Shown one piece after another: positions 7,478-16,331 of a DNA stretch of 64,000 nucleotides (position 1 is its first letter; the number at the start of each line of letters is the position of its first letter). A model generated the notes under the pieces. It worked only from the letters and a program-made list of their open reading frames with translations, did not search any database and was not told the DNA's origin. Origin of the DNA: Fructilactobacillus ixorae (GTDB lineage: Bacteria > Bacillota > Bacilli > Lactobacillales > Lactobacillaceae). A program made the position numbers and the translations under genes. The stretch lies in contig NZ_CP097478.1 of NCBI RefSeq assembly GCF_024029915.1, forward strand, positions 186,001 to 250,000, read 5' to 3'.

Positions 7478-8182
7478 ATGACTAAAGCAAAAAAATATTA
7501 CGCTGTAAAACGAGGGCGCCAACCAGGGATTTATTCCACTTGGGCGGCTGCGAAGGCCCAAGTAGAGGGATTTTCGGGAGCTCAGTATCGGGGGTTTGCG
7601 GACCAGGCAGCGGCTCACCAGTATCTAAATGACGCTGAGGCGCCCCATCCTACGACACCAACAGCAACAACCAGTTCCGCTCGGCCGACCATCGTGGTCT
7701 TTACGGACGGCGGTTCGCGCAATCACGGCAACGTCGCCGGCGGGCACGTGCAGGCCAGTGATCCAGCCGCCTGGGCCTATCTAATCGACTATGCGGGCCG
7801 GCAACACGCCGCCTCCGCTGGTGAGTGGGGGGTGACTAACAACAAGATGGAAATCACCGCCCTGGTAAAAGCGTTACAATGGTTGCGAGCGCATGATTTT
7901 CAACGCGAACAGGTGGGCGTTGTTTCGGACTCCCGGTACGTGTTGAATGCGATTCAAAAGGGCTGGTTAGCGGGCTGGCAACGGCGTGGTTGGAGGCGAG
8001 CAGCCGGGGAACTGAAAAACAAGGAGTTGTGGCAACAGCTTGCCGCTTTACTCACTGAGTTCCCGCACCTGCAATTGGCGTGGACCAAGGGCCATGCGAC
8101 GAACCAGGGAAACGTGTACGTTGACGAGCGCTTGAACCAAACGATGGACCAAATGGAAAGGGAGCGGGCACATGACGACTGA
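7478..8182 (+). CDS. rnhA: Ribonuclease HI with N-terminal viroplasmin-like domain
   Basis: The enzyme cuts the RNA strand of RNA-DNA hybrids. Residues about 5-48 (KKYYAVKRGRQPGIYSTW and following) form the caulimovirus-type N-terminal domain known from eukaryotic RNase H1, which grips hybrids. The catalytic domain follows a proline/threonine linker and shows all four acidic residues in FTDGGSRNHG, KMEITALV, SDSRYVLN and VDERLNQ. The start is set at ATG 7478 because AAAGGAG lies seven bases before it; a GTG at 7475 is less well spaced. Its end overlaps the acetyltransferase start by 11 bases. Confidence 0.92.
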   Translation: MTKAKKYYAVKRGRQPGIYSTWAAAKAQVEGFSGAQYRGFADQAAAHQYLNDAEAPHPTTPTATTSSARPTIVVFTDGGSRNHGNVAGGHVQASDPAAWAYLIDYAGRQHAASAGEWGVTNNKMEITALVKALQWLRAHDFQREQVGVVSDSRYVLNAIQKGWLAGWQRRGWRRAAGELKNKELWQQLAALLTEFPHLQLAWTKGHATNQGNVYVDERLNQTMDQMERERAHDD

Positions 8183-8744
8183 ACGAGCTAAGATGACGGC
8201 GGGAGAAGCCTTCAATCAGTTTGACCCGGAACTAATCAAACGGCGGCTTCTGGTCCGCCAGCAGTTACAAACCATTAATAATACTCCAGATAATGAAAAG
8301 CGAAATGCGCTGGTAAAGGAGTTACTGGCCGCGACGGGACCGGAATTTTTTGTAGAAACTGACCTTCAGTTTGACTACGGGTTCAATATCTACATTGGAA
8401 ATAACTTTTTTGGCAACTATCACCTGACCCTCCTAGATTCGTGTCCCATTCGGATAGGGCAAAACTGTTACATCGGGCCGAACTGCGGCTTGTACACGAA
8501 CATCCATCCTTTAAACGCCCGTGACCGGATTCACGACGTGGAGCTCGGGGCGCCGATTACGATCGGGGATAACGCCTGGCTAGGGGGCGGCGTCACGATT
8601 CTTCCTGGGGTCACGCTCGGCCAAAACGTCGTGGTGGGGGCCGGCGCGGTGGTCACTAAATCGTTTGGTGATGACGTAGTCCTCGCGGGTAATCCGGCGC
8701 GGGTGCTCAAAACAATTGATAATCATGATTTAACTGAACGTTAA
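8172..8744 (+). CDS. Sugar O-acetyltransferase (maltose/galactoside acetyltransferase family)
   Basis: A 190-residue left-handed beta-helix acetyltransferase that transfers acetyl from acetyl-CoA to sugar hydroxyls. The N-terminal helical region (TAGEAFNQFDPEL) leads into hexapeptide repeats such as IRIGQNCYIGPNC and ITIGDNAWLGGGV. The catalytic histidine is in TNIHPLN, and the C-terminal GAGAVVTKSFGDDVVLAGNP is typical of maa/lacA/nodL proteins. It overlaps rnhA, so the two are co-translated, although no functional link is evident. Confidence 0.9.
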   Translation: MTTERAKMTAGEAFNQFDPELIKRRLLVRQQLQTINNTPDNEKRNALVKELLAATGPEFFVETDLQFDYGFNIYIGNNFFGNYHLTLLDSCPIRIGQNCYIGPNCGLYTNIHPLNARDRIHDVELGAPITIGDNAWLGGGVTILPGVTLGQNVVVGAGAVVTKSFGDDVVLAGNPARVLKTIDNHDLTER

Positions 8745-8779
8745 AAGTGTTATAATCAAATAAAATCATTCAGATGATG

Positions 8780-8826
8780 GATACCGCTATGAGGTTCGCT
8801 TTTCGATCACGCTAGCGGTATTTTTT
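8780..8826 (+). terminator. Hairpin between acetyltransferase and BCCT genes (terminator or attenuator)
   Basis: ATACCGCTA pairs with TAGCGGTAT across a 24-base loop and is followed by six T. A TATAAT-like box at about 8749-8755 lies upstream, so the hairpin may sit in a leader and attenuate the transporter rather than only end the preceding operon. Confidence 0.65.
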
Positions 8827-8863
8827 GTGAAATAAAAGCCGAACCGCTTTCTGGAGGAACACC

Positions 8864-10489
8864 ATTTTTAACCATTTCAACATTAATAAGTTCGTATTTA
8901 TTCCCACCATGGTTATTTTTGTGGTGGCGGCAGTCATTTTAATTGCCGGTGGTCAGCCACTGCAGGGTGAGTTAGCTACTGCATTGACCTGGATTACCAA
9001 GCAGATGGGGTGGGCTTATATGATGGTTTACATCATTAATTTCGTGTTCTTTTTGTGGTTGATTTTTAGTAAGTACGGTTCGATTAAACTAGGAGAGGCC
9101 ACCACTAAACCCCAGTACAGTAGTTTGCAGTGGGGAAGCATGGTGTTTGCCACCGCAATTGACGCTAGTATTTTGATGTTGAGTATGGTGGATCCGATTC
9201 GCTACGTCTCCCATCCCGCCTTTGGCATTCAGCCCTTTTCAACAGAAGCCTATAATTATGCCCACATGCTCGGTCAGTTTGACTGGGGGCCGATGGCTTG
9301 GATGATGTTTGCCCCGGCGGCCGTTGCAATTGGCTATATTTTGTTCGTGAAGCACACCAAGGTCCAACGTCTGAGTACGGCAATTAATTTTTTGCAGGGG
9401 AATGCTAAGTGGCAGTATGTCGGGCGGCAACTGGTCGATTTTTTAGTTGTCTTTGGGATTATGGGGGGCGTGGGCTCCTCCGTCGGGATGGAGCTTCCAA
9501 TCATCTCAAATGTCTTAAGTGGGCTTACCGGCTTACCGGATAACATGGCACTCAAACTCGGGCTGTTTGCCATGTTGTTTGTGATCTTTGCTTGGACCGT
9601 CTGGCACGGCTTAAACGGTGGGATTGACCGCTTAAGCGACATGCACATCTGGACGGCAATCATCTTCTTAGCGTTCGTTCTGTTGGTCGGACCAACGATT
9701 TACATTTTAAGTTCAGAAACTAACAGTCTGGGGCTCTTAACCAGTAATTTTGTGCGGTTGAGTACTAACACGGTGCCCAATGGAACTCCAGACATTGCTA
9801 ACTCCGAAACGATTTTTTACTGGGGGTGGTGGTTATCGTACATGCCGGTGATGGGACTGTTTATCGCCCGCATTTCTAAAGGGCGGACGATTCGCCAGGT
9901 CTTACTTGGGATGCTCATGTACGGCTCCGCTGGTTGTTTGAGTTTCTACGCCATCCTTGGAGGCTACTCTCTGTGGCTGCAAAAAACCGGCACCGTGAAC
10001 CTGGTGCACATCTTGAATGTCCACGGGCAAGCAGCGGTGATTACCGCGGTCCTCGGGACGTTACCTGTTAAAGGGATTGTGTTTGCCGTCTACTGCTTAT
10101 CGTGCTTTATCTTTCTGGCGACCACGATCTCTTCGTCGGCCTACATCGTTTCGTCGTTTACGAGTTTGCAGTTGAAGGATAATCAGGATCCCAGTCAGGT
10201 CAACCGGATGACGTGGGTCGTCGTCTTTGTCCTCTTTGCAGTCGGAATCGTGGTTGTAGGGGGCTTTACCACCATTCAAACCTTCTGTGCTATTGCCGGG
10301 TTCCCGTTGATGTTTGTCTGTCTCATGATCCTGGTCTCGATTTATCACATGGTCAAAACGGATGAGGGAATCGTGCTTAAGGCCAAGGGGATGGAAGACC
10401 TGCGGGTCGAAAAGAAAAAGGAAAAAATGCGCCGTGTGCGGGCCCAACACATGATTTCCAAGTTAAACACGCATGATGATGTCGACTGA
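8864..10489 (+). CDS. BCCT-family betaine/carnitine/choline transporter, probable ATT start
   Basis: A membrane protein with about 12 hydrophobic segments that imports quaternary ammonium compounds. Family signatures are WHGLNGGIDRLSD and the tryptophan-rich block YWGWWLSYMPVMGLFIAR followed by ISKGRTIR. The first ATG (8909) has no RBS and falls inside the first membrane helix. An in-frame ATT at 8864 lies six bases after GGAGG and gives the expected soluble start FNHFNINKFVFIP, so I place the start there (541 residues). The C-terminal tail is cytoplasmic and rich in lysine and arginine. The exact substrate cannot be read from the sequence. Confidence 0.85.
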   Translation: MFNHFNINKFVFIPTMVIFVVAAVILIAGGQPLQGELATALTWITKQMGWAYMMVYIINFVFFLWLIFSKYGSIKLGEATTKPQYSSLQWGSMVFATAIDASILMLSMVDPIRYVSHPAFGIQPFSTEAYNYAHMLGQFDWGPMAWMMFAPAAVAIGYILFVKHTKVQRLSTAINFLQGNAKWQYVGRQLVDFLVVFGIMGGVGSSVGMELPIISNVLSGLTGLPDNMALKLGLFAMLFVIFAWTVWHGLNGGIDRLSDMHIWTAIIFLAFVLLVGPTIYILSSETNSLGLLTSNFVRLSTNTVPNGTPDIANSETIFYWGWWLSYMPVMGLFIARISKGRTIRQVLLGMLMYGSAGCLSFYAILGGYSLWLQKTGTVNLVHILNVHGQAAVITAVLGTLPVKGIVFAVYCLSCFIFLATTISSSAYIVSSFTSLQLKDNQDPSQVNRMTWVVVFVLFAVGIVVVGGFTTIQTFCAIAGFPLMFVCLMILVSIYHMVKTDEGIVLKAKGMEDLRVEKKKEKMRRVRAQHMISKLNTHDDVD

Positions 10490-10574
10490 TCACGGGCATG
10501 TTACTTGGAGTTGCAATTTGCCGAGCTTAAAGGCCAGTTTCATGCTATGATATTAGCGAAGGGAGGTGAAGAAA

Positions 10575-11021
10575 ATGACGGAAGTAGAACCATTGGCGTT
10601 CAAACGCATCTTATTGACAATTGATGCTGACGATCCTAGTGCGAACGAAGCCGCATTACGCTACGCGGTGACCCAGGCCAAGACGTTTCACGCTGAACTC
10701 GGGATTTGTTCGGTATTAGAGGGTGATGACATCAACATTTATGATTCTCTGACACCGAAGAAATTAGACGAGAAGCGGGCCGCCTTAAACCAGGTGATCG
10801 ATCACTATGTCACGATGGCTGAGGACTTTGGCGTTAGCGATGTGACCGCGATTGCCAGTGAAGGTGGCGACATTGATGATGAGATTCTCGACACGATCAT
10901 TCCGAACTTTAAACCGGATTTGTTAGTGTGTGGGGCCGATAAGGATGGCGAACATCATTTTTACAGCATCAGTGTTAAGTTAGCGAAGAAGGCGAAGATT
11001 TCGGTGATTGTGGTCCGGTAA
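10575..11021 (+). CDS. Universal stress protein (UspA family)
   Basis: A 148-residue alpha/beta protein of the UspA superfamily. It opens with FKRILLTIDADDPSANEAA, a normal beta1-alpha1 unit, and ends with the FKPDLLVCGADKDGEHHFYS and VKLAKKAKISVIVVR region, where ATP-binding members have GxxG-x9-GS. Here the glycine pattern is altered (GADKDGEHHFYSIS), so nucleotide binding is uncertain. The start is ATG 10575, eight bases after GGGAGG; GTG at 10566 overlaps that RBS. It is monocistronic with a TATGATATT box upstream. Confidence 0.85.
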   Translation: MTEVEPLAFKRILLTIDADDPSANEAALRYAVTQAKTFHAELGICSVLEGDDINIYDSLTPKKLDEKRAALNQVIDHYVTMAEDFGVSDVTAIASEGGDIDDEILDTIIPNFKPDLLVCGADKDGEHHFYSISVKLAKKAKISVIVVR

Positions 11022-11058
11022 TGAAGACTACATGGGAGTTTGAAGGTAGGTAAACACG

Positions 11059-11694
11059 GTGACAGAGCGGCTACGGCGGTTTTTTGCAACGGGAACTACG
11101 GATGAGATTACGCAACGCTTGTTAGGCAAGCTGTTGGTGTACCACTCACCGCATGGGTTGATGAGTGGCTACATCACGGAAGCAGAAGCCTATTTGGGCC
11201 AACGGGACTCCGCCGCCCATGCCTATCAAGGGAAACGAACGCCGGCAAATGAAGCGCTCTATGGAGTTCCAGGGACCATTTACATTTATTCGATCCACTC
11301 TCGCCTCTGTCTGGATGTCGCCACGCAGGCGGAGGAGGTCCCTGAGGGAATCTTGATTCGGGGGTTAGAACCAGTCGCGGGACGGGCGGTTATGGAACAG
11401 CACCGGGCCAAGCATGGTTATGAACTAACTAACGGACCAGGCAAACTGATGGAAGCCCTCGGAATTACCGATAAGCAACTGAACGAGCGTGAGTTTGGCG
11501 AGACGGCTCTAGACATTGATTTAGAGCACGGCAAAACGCCACAGAAAATCATGGCGAGTGGTCGAATCGGCGTTAGTGACCGGGGCAGTTGGACGAATCA
11601 GCCGTATCGTTTTTACGTGGCCGGAAATCCGTATGTTTCGAAGCTCCCAAAACGAGATTTTGACCTGCAGAAGCACGGGTGGTTACCAGACTAA
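11059..11694 (+). CDS. 3-methyladenine DNA glycosylase (AAG/MPG type)
   Basis: The enzyme removes alkylated purines from DNA as the first step of base-excision repair. The 211-residue protein has the family core YITEAEAYLGQRDSAAHAY, containing the catalytic glutamate and the following Tyr/His, then TPANEALYGVPGTIYIY, and later LTNGPGKLMEALGI. All are characteristic of the eukaryote-like AAG fold present in many Firmicutes. The start is GTG at 11059 preceded by GAAGGTAGG. It is followed by its own terminator. Confidence 0.92.
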   Translation: MTERLRRFFATGTTDEITQRLLGKLLVYHSPHGLMSGYITEAEAYLGQRDSAAHAYQGKRTPANEALYGVPGTIYIYSIHSRLCLDVATQAEEVPEGILIRGLEPVAGRAVMEQHRAKHGYELTNGPGKLMEALGITDKQLNEREFGETALDIDLEHGKTPQKIMASGRIGVSDRGSWTNQPYRFYVAGNPYVSKLPKRDFDLQKHGWLPD

Positions 11695-11709
11695 ACTCTA
11701 GAAAATGAC

Positions 11710-11742
11710 AAGCGTAATTCCAGTTGGAATTACGCTTTGTTG
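11710..11742 (+). terminator. Terminator after the glycosylase gene
   Basis: A 12-base perfect stem (AAGCGTAATTCC with GGAATTACGCTT) with a four-base loop and a T-rich tail. Confidence 0.8.
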
Positions 11743-11805
11743 TTGCTAAGGTCATTTGGTCCTGCGGTAAGATTTGTGGTATGATGAACTAGTAGTAAAA
11801 ATTAC

Positions 11806-11879
11806 CGGGATATAGCTCAGCTTGGTAGAGCGCATGCTTCGGGAGTATGAGGTCGCAGGTTCAATTCCTGTTATCCCGA
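11806..11879 (+). tRNA. tRNA-Pro (anticodon CGG)
   Basis: A 74-nt cloverleaf: acceptor CGGGATA/TATCCCG with discriminator A, D-arm GCTC/GAGC, anticodon stem CATGC/GTATG with loop TTCGGGA (anticodon CGG, reading CCG), and T-arm GCAGG/CCTGT with TTCAATT. The 3' CCA is not encoded. A terminator follows within 20 bases, so it is a single-tRNA unit. Confidence 0.95.
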
Positions 11880-11896
11880 TTAGAAGGATAATTAAA

Positions 11897-11930
11897 AAAG
11901 GTTGCTAGCCATCGGCTAGCAACCTTTTTG
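11897..11930 (+). terminator. Terminator after tRNA-Pro
   Basis: GGTTGCTAGC and GCTAGCAACC form a ten-base stem, extended by an A/T run and followed by TTTTT. Confidence 0.88.
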
Positions 11931-11975
11931 GTTTTTCTGAATTTGAGGGGAGCACGAGTAACTCCGATTAAGGGA

Positions 11976-14825
11976 TTATCGTTTTCTTCTGTCGATTACT
12001 TTCAAACCGACAAATAGTAACAATGACAATCCAACTAAGGTCTGTGCAAGCACTAACAACCGTCGATTTTGGGCTTGCCCAGTTGCCGGTAAGTGATGCT
12101 GTGTTTGTTGCTTAGCTGTTGAAACGGTTGGAAGCGTAGATGCCTTACCGGCAAAAATTTCAGGATTGGAAGCTGATCGGTTGATGCCATTATTAGCTTT
12201 GGATTGAGATTGTTCATCTTCGTGCCTAGGGATAACATCAATGTCAATATGCTTGTCTTGGGCACCTTCGGTAAGGGGGTCATTAGTTGGCTGCTCTGGT
12301 TGCTTGGGATTAGGCTTTTCAGTAACAGTTTGCGCCAAAACGTGAACATAAACCGTTTTACTAAGCCCGTTTGCCGCGGTGATAGTAACCGGATAACTAC
12401 CGGGCTTGGTTACGTCAACCGCGCTAGTATCAAGGGTAACCGGTAGGGCACTACCATCCATAGCAGTCGCAGTTGCGCCAAAATCAGCTGCCGAAGGGAT
12501 GGCGTCATTCACATGAATGGTAACGTCATGGCCGGCGATGGAACTGTGATCGACCACTTTTTGGTAGACGTAGGTTACAGCTTGAGCGGTATCTGTAAAG
12601 GTTCCCGTCGGATTGCCGACCACTTGTTTTAGCGAATAACCCGGAAGGTCTTTAGCCGTCGTGGTATAGGGCGTATTAATAGTTCCACTTAAACGATCGG
12701 CAGGCGCGATTTCATTTCCATTTTCATCGACGTACTTAACCGTGACCTCAGCTCCTGCTACTGGTTGATTTGCTAATACGTGAACATAAACCGTTTTACT
12801 AAGCCCGTTTGCCGCGGTGATAGTAACCGGATAACTACCGGGCTTGGTTACGTCAACCGCGCTAGTATCAAGGGTAACCGATAGGGCACTACCATCCATA
12901 GCAGTCGCAGTTGCACCAAAATCAGCTGCCAAAGGGATGGCGTCATTCACATGAATGGTAACGTCATGGCCGGCGATGGAACTGTGATCGACCACTTTTT
13001 GGTAGACGTAGGTCACAGTTTGAGCATTATCTGTAAAGGTTCCCGTCGGGTTACCGACCACTTGTTTTAGCGAATAACCCGGAAGGTCTTTAGCCGTCGT
13101 GGTATAGGGAGTATTGAGATCCCCTGTTAACCGTTCCGCTGGGACGAGGTCAACTCCGTTTTCATCAACATACTTAACCGTGACTTCAGCTCCATTGACC
13201 GGAAGCGTAGTTGCAACAGTGATATCTTGACCAATGGCGTTACCACCAAAATTCCAAATTCCATCCGTCTTATAATCATCGCTTAAGAAGGCTGGTCGCC
13301 ATTTAAAGAGCGTTAAGTTAGCAAAATCACTTTGAGACACACCGTTGATTACGAAGGCATTATTTTTCAAAGTTGCTGTGACCCACTTGCCATTATAATT
13401 AACTTGAATTTCTTTGGTTGGATAAGCGAGGGATCCATCCGGGTTAATTATCAAATCCTTTAGCTTGCTAAAGGGTAAGGTTAATTGGTTTGTTTCAGAA
13501 TTATAATCAAAGTCATCGCGCGTTAGAGAATATGCTGACGTAACGACTTGCCCAGTGACATTAATTTTAGTGACGTTATCTAAATTTATATTTTGCCGTA
13601 AAACATTGAGATTTTTAATTCGATTTCTACTAAAATCAATTGAAGTAAGGTTCGGATGGGCAAGTTTAACCGCTGCAAAATCTGCCAGGGAATCAACATT
13701 GGTGCCGATGATGTTTAGGGAAGTTAAATTATGACATTGTTTTAAGACGTTAAAAATTGAATTATCAATGCGGTCAGGATGGGTGGCCCAAATGTCACCA
13801 CCGGTATTTTGGTTGATTGATAATATTTTTAACGATGTCAACTTGCTTAGGTCGGGGAATTGATCAGTTGTAAACGGCACGGCCGAAAAATCTAAGCGTT
13901 CTAATCCAGTTAATTCTCCGATGGCAGAAAAATCAATTTTAGCGGGGATATCTGTACTGCCGGCTCCATTAATAAAAAGATATTTTAAGTTAGTACAGTA
14001 TTGAATGCCGGCAAAAGTTTGGGGCAAAGCGCGATTTCCCGAACTACCAAAGGAGGGAAGATTAATTGTTTGAATTGCCTTCATATCTTCTAACGTTATT
14101 TCTTCAATTGTTTTCGTTGTGCTGGGATAAAAGCTTTGATTATAAGCATCGGTAATTGCCTTTTGTAACGTCGGATCTGGGACAACGGATGTCATCATTG
14201 TTGGGTCAGCAGTAACGGCTAGCTTAACTAATGCACCGTGATCAAATTGAGATTGTGGCGCTTGATAATTTTGTGGAGCTGCAGTAGGTGTAACTGTCTC
14301 TGGAGCAGTGCTTTCAGTCGGTTGAGCACCATTAGAAACGGACTCATTAGATGGAGTAGCGGTTGTGACTGGCTGGGATTCGTTAACTAGGGATAACTTA
14401 GCCTGGCTACCACTTGCCTGGCCCGGTTCATGAGGTTGGTTAACAGCTACAGCTTGGTCACTAGGAGTAGGATTCGAAGTTAGTTCACTGGTTGAGGGAC
14501 TAGCAGTAGCTGGTTTGCCTGTAGTTGTATCGGTGGTTAAGGATGGTGCGGGCTGCGATTCTGGGTTAGTAACTTGAGGTGTAGTTGTAACCACCGGTTG
14601 ATTAGGTGGAGTTGGTTGCGAACTGGGAGCTAATTGCTGGGGTGTCTCACCGGTTACAGCCGTGGTGACCGCAGTTGCATTTTCGGCGGGGGAATCGAGA
14701 TTAGCCTGGGCGGTTAAATATGTAAAGGACATGATGGTGGCGCTTGCTAATGAAGCGACAACCCATTTTTTACCAGCTTTATACATCTTATAGTGACAAC
14801 TTACATTTTTATTTACTTTTTTCAC
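11976..14825 (-). CDS. LPXTG-anchored MucBP / leucine-rich-repeat surface adhesin
   Basis: A 949-residue cell-wall protein likely to bind mucus or another surface. The N-terminus has the KxYKxGKxW signal (KMYKAGKKW) and a hydrophobic export helix. A Ser/Thr/Pro/Gln-rich region follows, then about 250 residues of leucine-rich repeats (LTGLERLDFSAVPF, LTSLKILSINQN). Two 146-residue units come next, each a MucBP domain (VTVKYVDENG) plus an Ig-like domain (GHDVTIHVNDA). LPATG, a hydrophobic helix and DRRKR close the protein for sortase. The start is placed at GTG 14825, eight bases after AAAGGA; an upstream ATG at 14834 overlaps that RBS. Confidence 0.93.
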   Translation of the reverse strand: MKKVNKNVSCHYKMYKAGKKWVVASLASATIMSFTYLTAQANLDSPAENATAVTTAVTGETPQQLAPSSQPTPPNQPVVTTTPQVTNPESQPAPSLTTDTTTGKPATASPSTSELTSNPTPSDQAVAVNQPHEPGQASGSQAKLSLVNESQPVTTATPSNESVSNGAQPTESTAPETVTPTAAPQNYQAPQSQFDHGALVKLAVTADPTMMTSVVPDPTLQKAITDAYNQSFYPSTTKTIEEITLEDMKAIQTINLPSFGSSGNRALPQTFAGIQYCTNLKYLFINGAGSTDIPAKIDFSAIGELTGLERLDFSAVPFTTDQFPDLSKLTSLKILSINQNTGGDIWATHPDRIDNSIFNVLKQCHNLTSLNIIGTNVDSLADFAAVKLAHPNLTSIDFSRNRIKNLNVLRQNINLDNVTKINVTGQVVTSAYSLTRDDFDYNSETNQLTLPFSKLKDLIINPDGSLAYPTKEIQVNYNGKWVTATLKNNAFVINGVSQSDFANLTLFKWRPAFLSDDYKTDGIWNFGGNAIGQDITVATTLPVNGAEVTVKYVDENGVDLVPAERLTGDLNTPYTTTAKDLPGYSLKQVVGNPTGTFTDNAQTVTYVYQKVVDHSSIAGHDVTIHVNDAIPLAADFGATATAMDGSALSVTLDTSAVDVTKPGSYPVTITAANGLSKTVYVHVLANQPVAGAEVTVKYVDENGNEIAPADRLSGTINTPYTTTAKDLPGYSLKQVVGNPTGTFTDTAQAVTYVYQKVVDHSSIAGHDVTIHVNDAIPSAADFGATATAMDGSALPVTLDTSAVDVTKPGSYPVTITAANGLSKTVYVHVLAQTVTEKPNPKQPEQPTNDPLTEGAQDKHIDIDVIPRHEDEQSQSKANNGINRSASNPEIFAGKASTLPTVSTAKQQTQHHLPATGQAQNRRLLVLAQTLVGLSLLLFVGLKVIDRRKR
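12335..13200 (-). repeat. Two in-frame tandem repeats of 438 bp inside the adhesin gene
   Basis: Shared blocks such as CGTGAACATAAACCG recur exactly 438 bases apart (12341 and 12779), giving two MucBP plus Ig-like units of 146 codons. The DNA of the two copies is almost identical over long runs, so they arose recently or are kept alike by recombination. Confidence 0.9.
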
Positions 14826-15033
14826 GTAATCCATCCTTTCTTTGTTTGTATGTATTTGATTTAAATTGGTGAAAAATAAAAAGATCACATTGCTCATAAG
14901 TATAATTGTAACATAGTCAGATTCTAAATAAGCAATAAAAATAACTGATTAAACATTAATTGGAAGCTAACTAATCGGGTAGTAGTTGATTAACGAAAGG
15001 CGCAAATGAAAGCTCATTTTCTTAATATAACCG

Positions 15034-15061
15034 TAATTTTGTGTAACTTAACACAAAATTA
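15034..15061 (+). promoter_or_regulatory. Rex-type operator upstream of adhP
   Basis: An 11-base perfect inverted repeat (TAATTTTGTGT with ACACAAAATTA, six-base loop) contains TTGTG-N8-CACAA, which fits the binding consensus of the NADH/NAD+ sensor Rex (TTGTGA-N6-TCACAA). The rest of the 396-base gap before adhP holds the promoter and a second, weaker Rex-like site. Confidence 0.65.
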
Positions 15062-15154
15062 TGTTTCACGGGTTTGGAACCGTCAGAATGCGTTATTGTA
15101 GTCTTTTTGCGGTCTGCTTTACTATTTTTTAATAATTAAAATAACTTTTTAGCG

Positions 15155-15183
15155 TTGACATGTGAACTTTTGAACAATATAAT
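15155..15183 (+). promoter_or_regulatory. Consensus promoter of adhP-adhE
   Basis: TTGACA (15155-15160) and TATAAT (15178-15183) are exactly 17 bases apart. The spacer reads on the minus strand TTGTTCAAAAGTTCACAT, an imperfect Rex-like site, so a repressor there would block polymerase directly. Confidence 0.88.
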
Positions 15184-15221
15184 AGAACCGTAAAGTAAAG
15201 GTTTGGAAAGGGGAATAAAAG

Positions 15222-16250
15222 ATGAAAGCAGCTGTTGTTCGGTCCAATTCAGATGGGTACGTTGACATTAAGGATGTTAATCTCCGTCCGATTGATGAGC
15301 ATGAAGCACTAGTTAAGATTGAATACTGTGGGCTGTGTCACACCGATTTACACGTGGCCGCTGGTGATTTTGGTCCAGTTCCCGGGCGGATCATCGGTCA
15401 CGAAGGCGTGGGTAAGGTTACCCAAGTTGGGAAAGCCGTTGACAACTTAAAGGTTGGCGACCGGGTCTCAATTGCCTGGTTCTACTCGGCCGATGGAACC
15501 TGTCGCTACTGTATTACCGGAAACGAGACGCTCTGCCGAAACGCTAAAAACGCTGGCTTTAGCGTAGACGGGGCCATGGCGGAAGAATGTATTGTAGATG
15601 CTAAGTATGCGGTTAAAGTTCCCGATGAACTGGATCCAATTCAGGCTACGTCACTAACTTGTGCGGGAGTAACGACCTACAAGGCGCTAAAAGAAGGCAA
15701 CACGAAGCCCGGTGATTGGGTTGAAATCGTTGGAGCCGGGGGTCTCGGAAACCTTGCCGTTCAACTGGCGAAACACGTCTTTGGCGCGCGGGTGGTAGTT
15801 ACCGATGGTGATCCTGCTAAACTCCAAGCGGCGCAAGAAAACGGTGCTGACGTGGTGATTAACCGGCACGATGATGATGCCACGGAGCAAATCATCAAGG
15901 CCACGGATGGGGGCGTTGATGCTGCCATTGTGACGGCCGTTAGTGCCCCGGCCTTTACGAACGCTGTGAACGCCTTGGCTCCCAACGGAACGTTAGTGGC
16001 GGTGGCCCTGCCGAAGGGTGACATGGCCTTAAACATTGACAAAACCGTTTTAGATGGCATTAAAGTCGCTGGGTCCTTGGTCGGAACGCGCGAAGACCTG
16101 CGTGAAACCTTCCAGTTTGGCGCCGCTGGTGAAGTTAAACCAATCGTTAAGACCGATAAGCTGGAAAACATTAATCACGTCATTGACGAAATGAAGGCCG
16201 GTAAGATCGTGGGCCGGGTCGTCTTTGATTTCACGGGCGCCCCAGCCTAG
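15222..16250 (+). CDS. adhP: Zinc-dependent alcohol dehydrogenase
   Basis: A 342-residue medium-chain dehydrogenase that interconverts acetaldehyde and ethanol with NAD(H). The catalytic zinc ligands Cys39 (CGLCHTDLH) and His60 (GHEGVG) are present, as is the NAD site [14 protein letters not shown]. In the structural-zinc loop the first of four cysteines is aspartate (SADGTCRYC, Asp91), leaving Cys94, Cys97 and Cys105. The RBS (GGAAAGGGG) is strong and the gene lies 81 bases ahead of adhE, so both probably share the redox-controlled promoter and serve the ethanol branch. Confidence 0.93.
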   Translation: MKAAVVRSNSDGYVDIKDVNLRPIDEHEALVKIEYCGLCHTDLHVAAGDFGPVPGRIIGHEGVGKVTQVGKAVDNLKVGDRVSIAWFYSADGTCRYCITGNETLCRNAKNAGFSVDGAMAEECIVDAKYAVKVPDELDPIQATSLTCAGVTTYKALKEGNTKPGDWVEIVGAGGLGNLAVQLAKHVFGARVVVTDGDPAKLQAAQENGADVVINRHDDDATEQIIKATDGGVDAAIVTAVSAPAFTNAVNALAPNGTLVAVALPKGDMALNIDKTVLDGIKVAGSLVGTREDLRETFQFGAAGEVKPIVKTDKLENINHVIDEMKAGKIVGRVVFDFTGAPA

Positions 16251-16331
16251 AAAAAGCATCAACCGGCAACCAGGCGCTTTGTAAGCACGCACGCACCCCT
16301 GTAACCCAGAAGAACATCCGGAGGGAAAAAC

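Noticed and set aside
14825..14897. A longer N-terminus for the adhesin, starting at ATG 14897
   Set aside because: The extra 24 residues precede the RBS and would displace the KxYKxGKxW signal from the N-terminus; GTG 14825 has correct spacing.
15062..15070. A parS-like half site, TGTTTCACG, upstream of adhP
   Set aside because: The second half (GTGAAACA) is absent, and the position next to the Rex-like dyad explains the sequence better. No full parS was noticed in the window.
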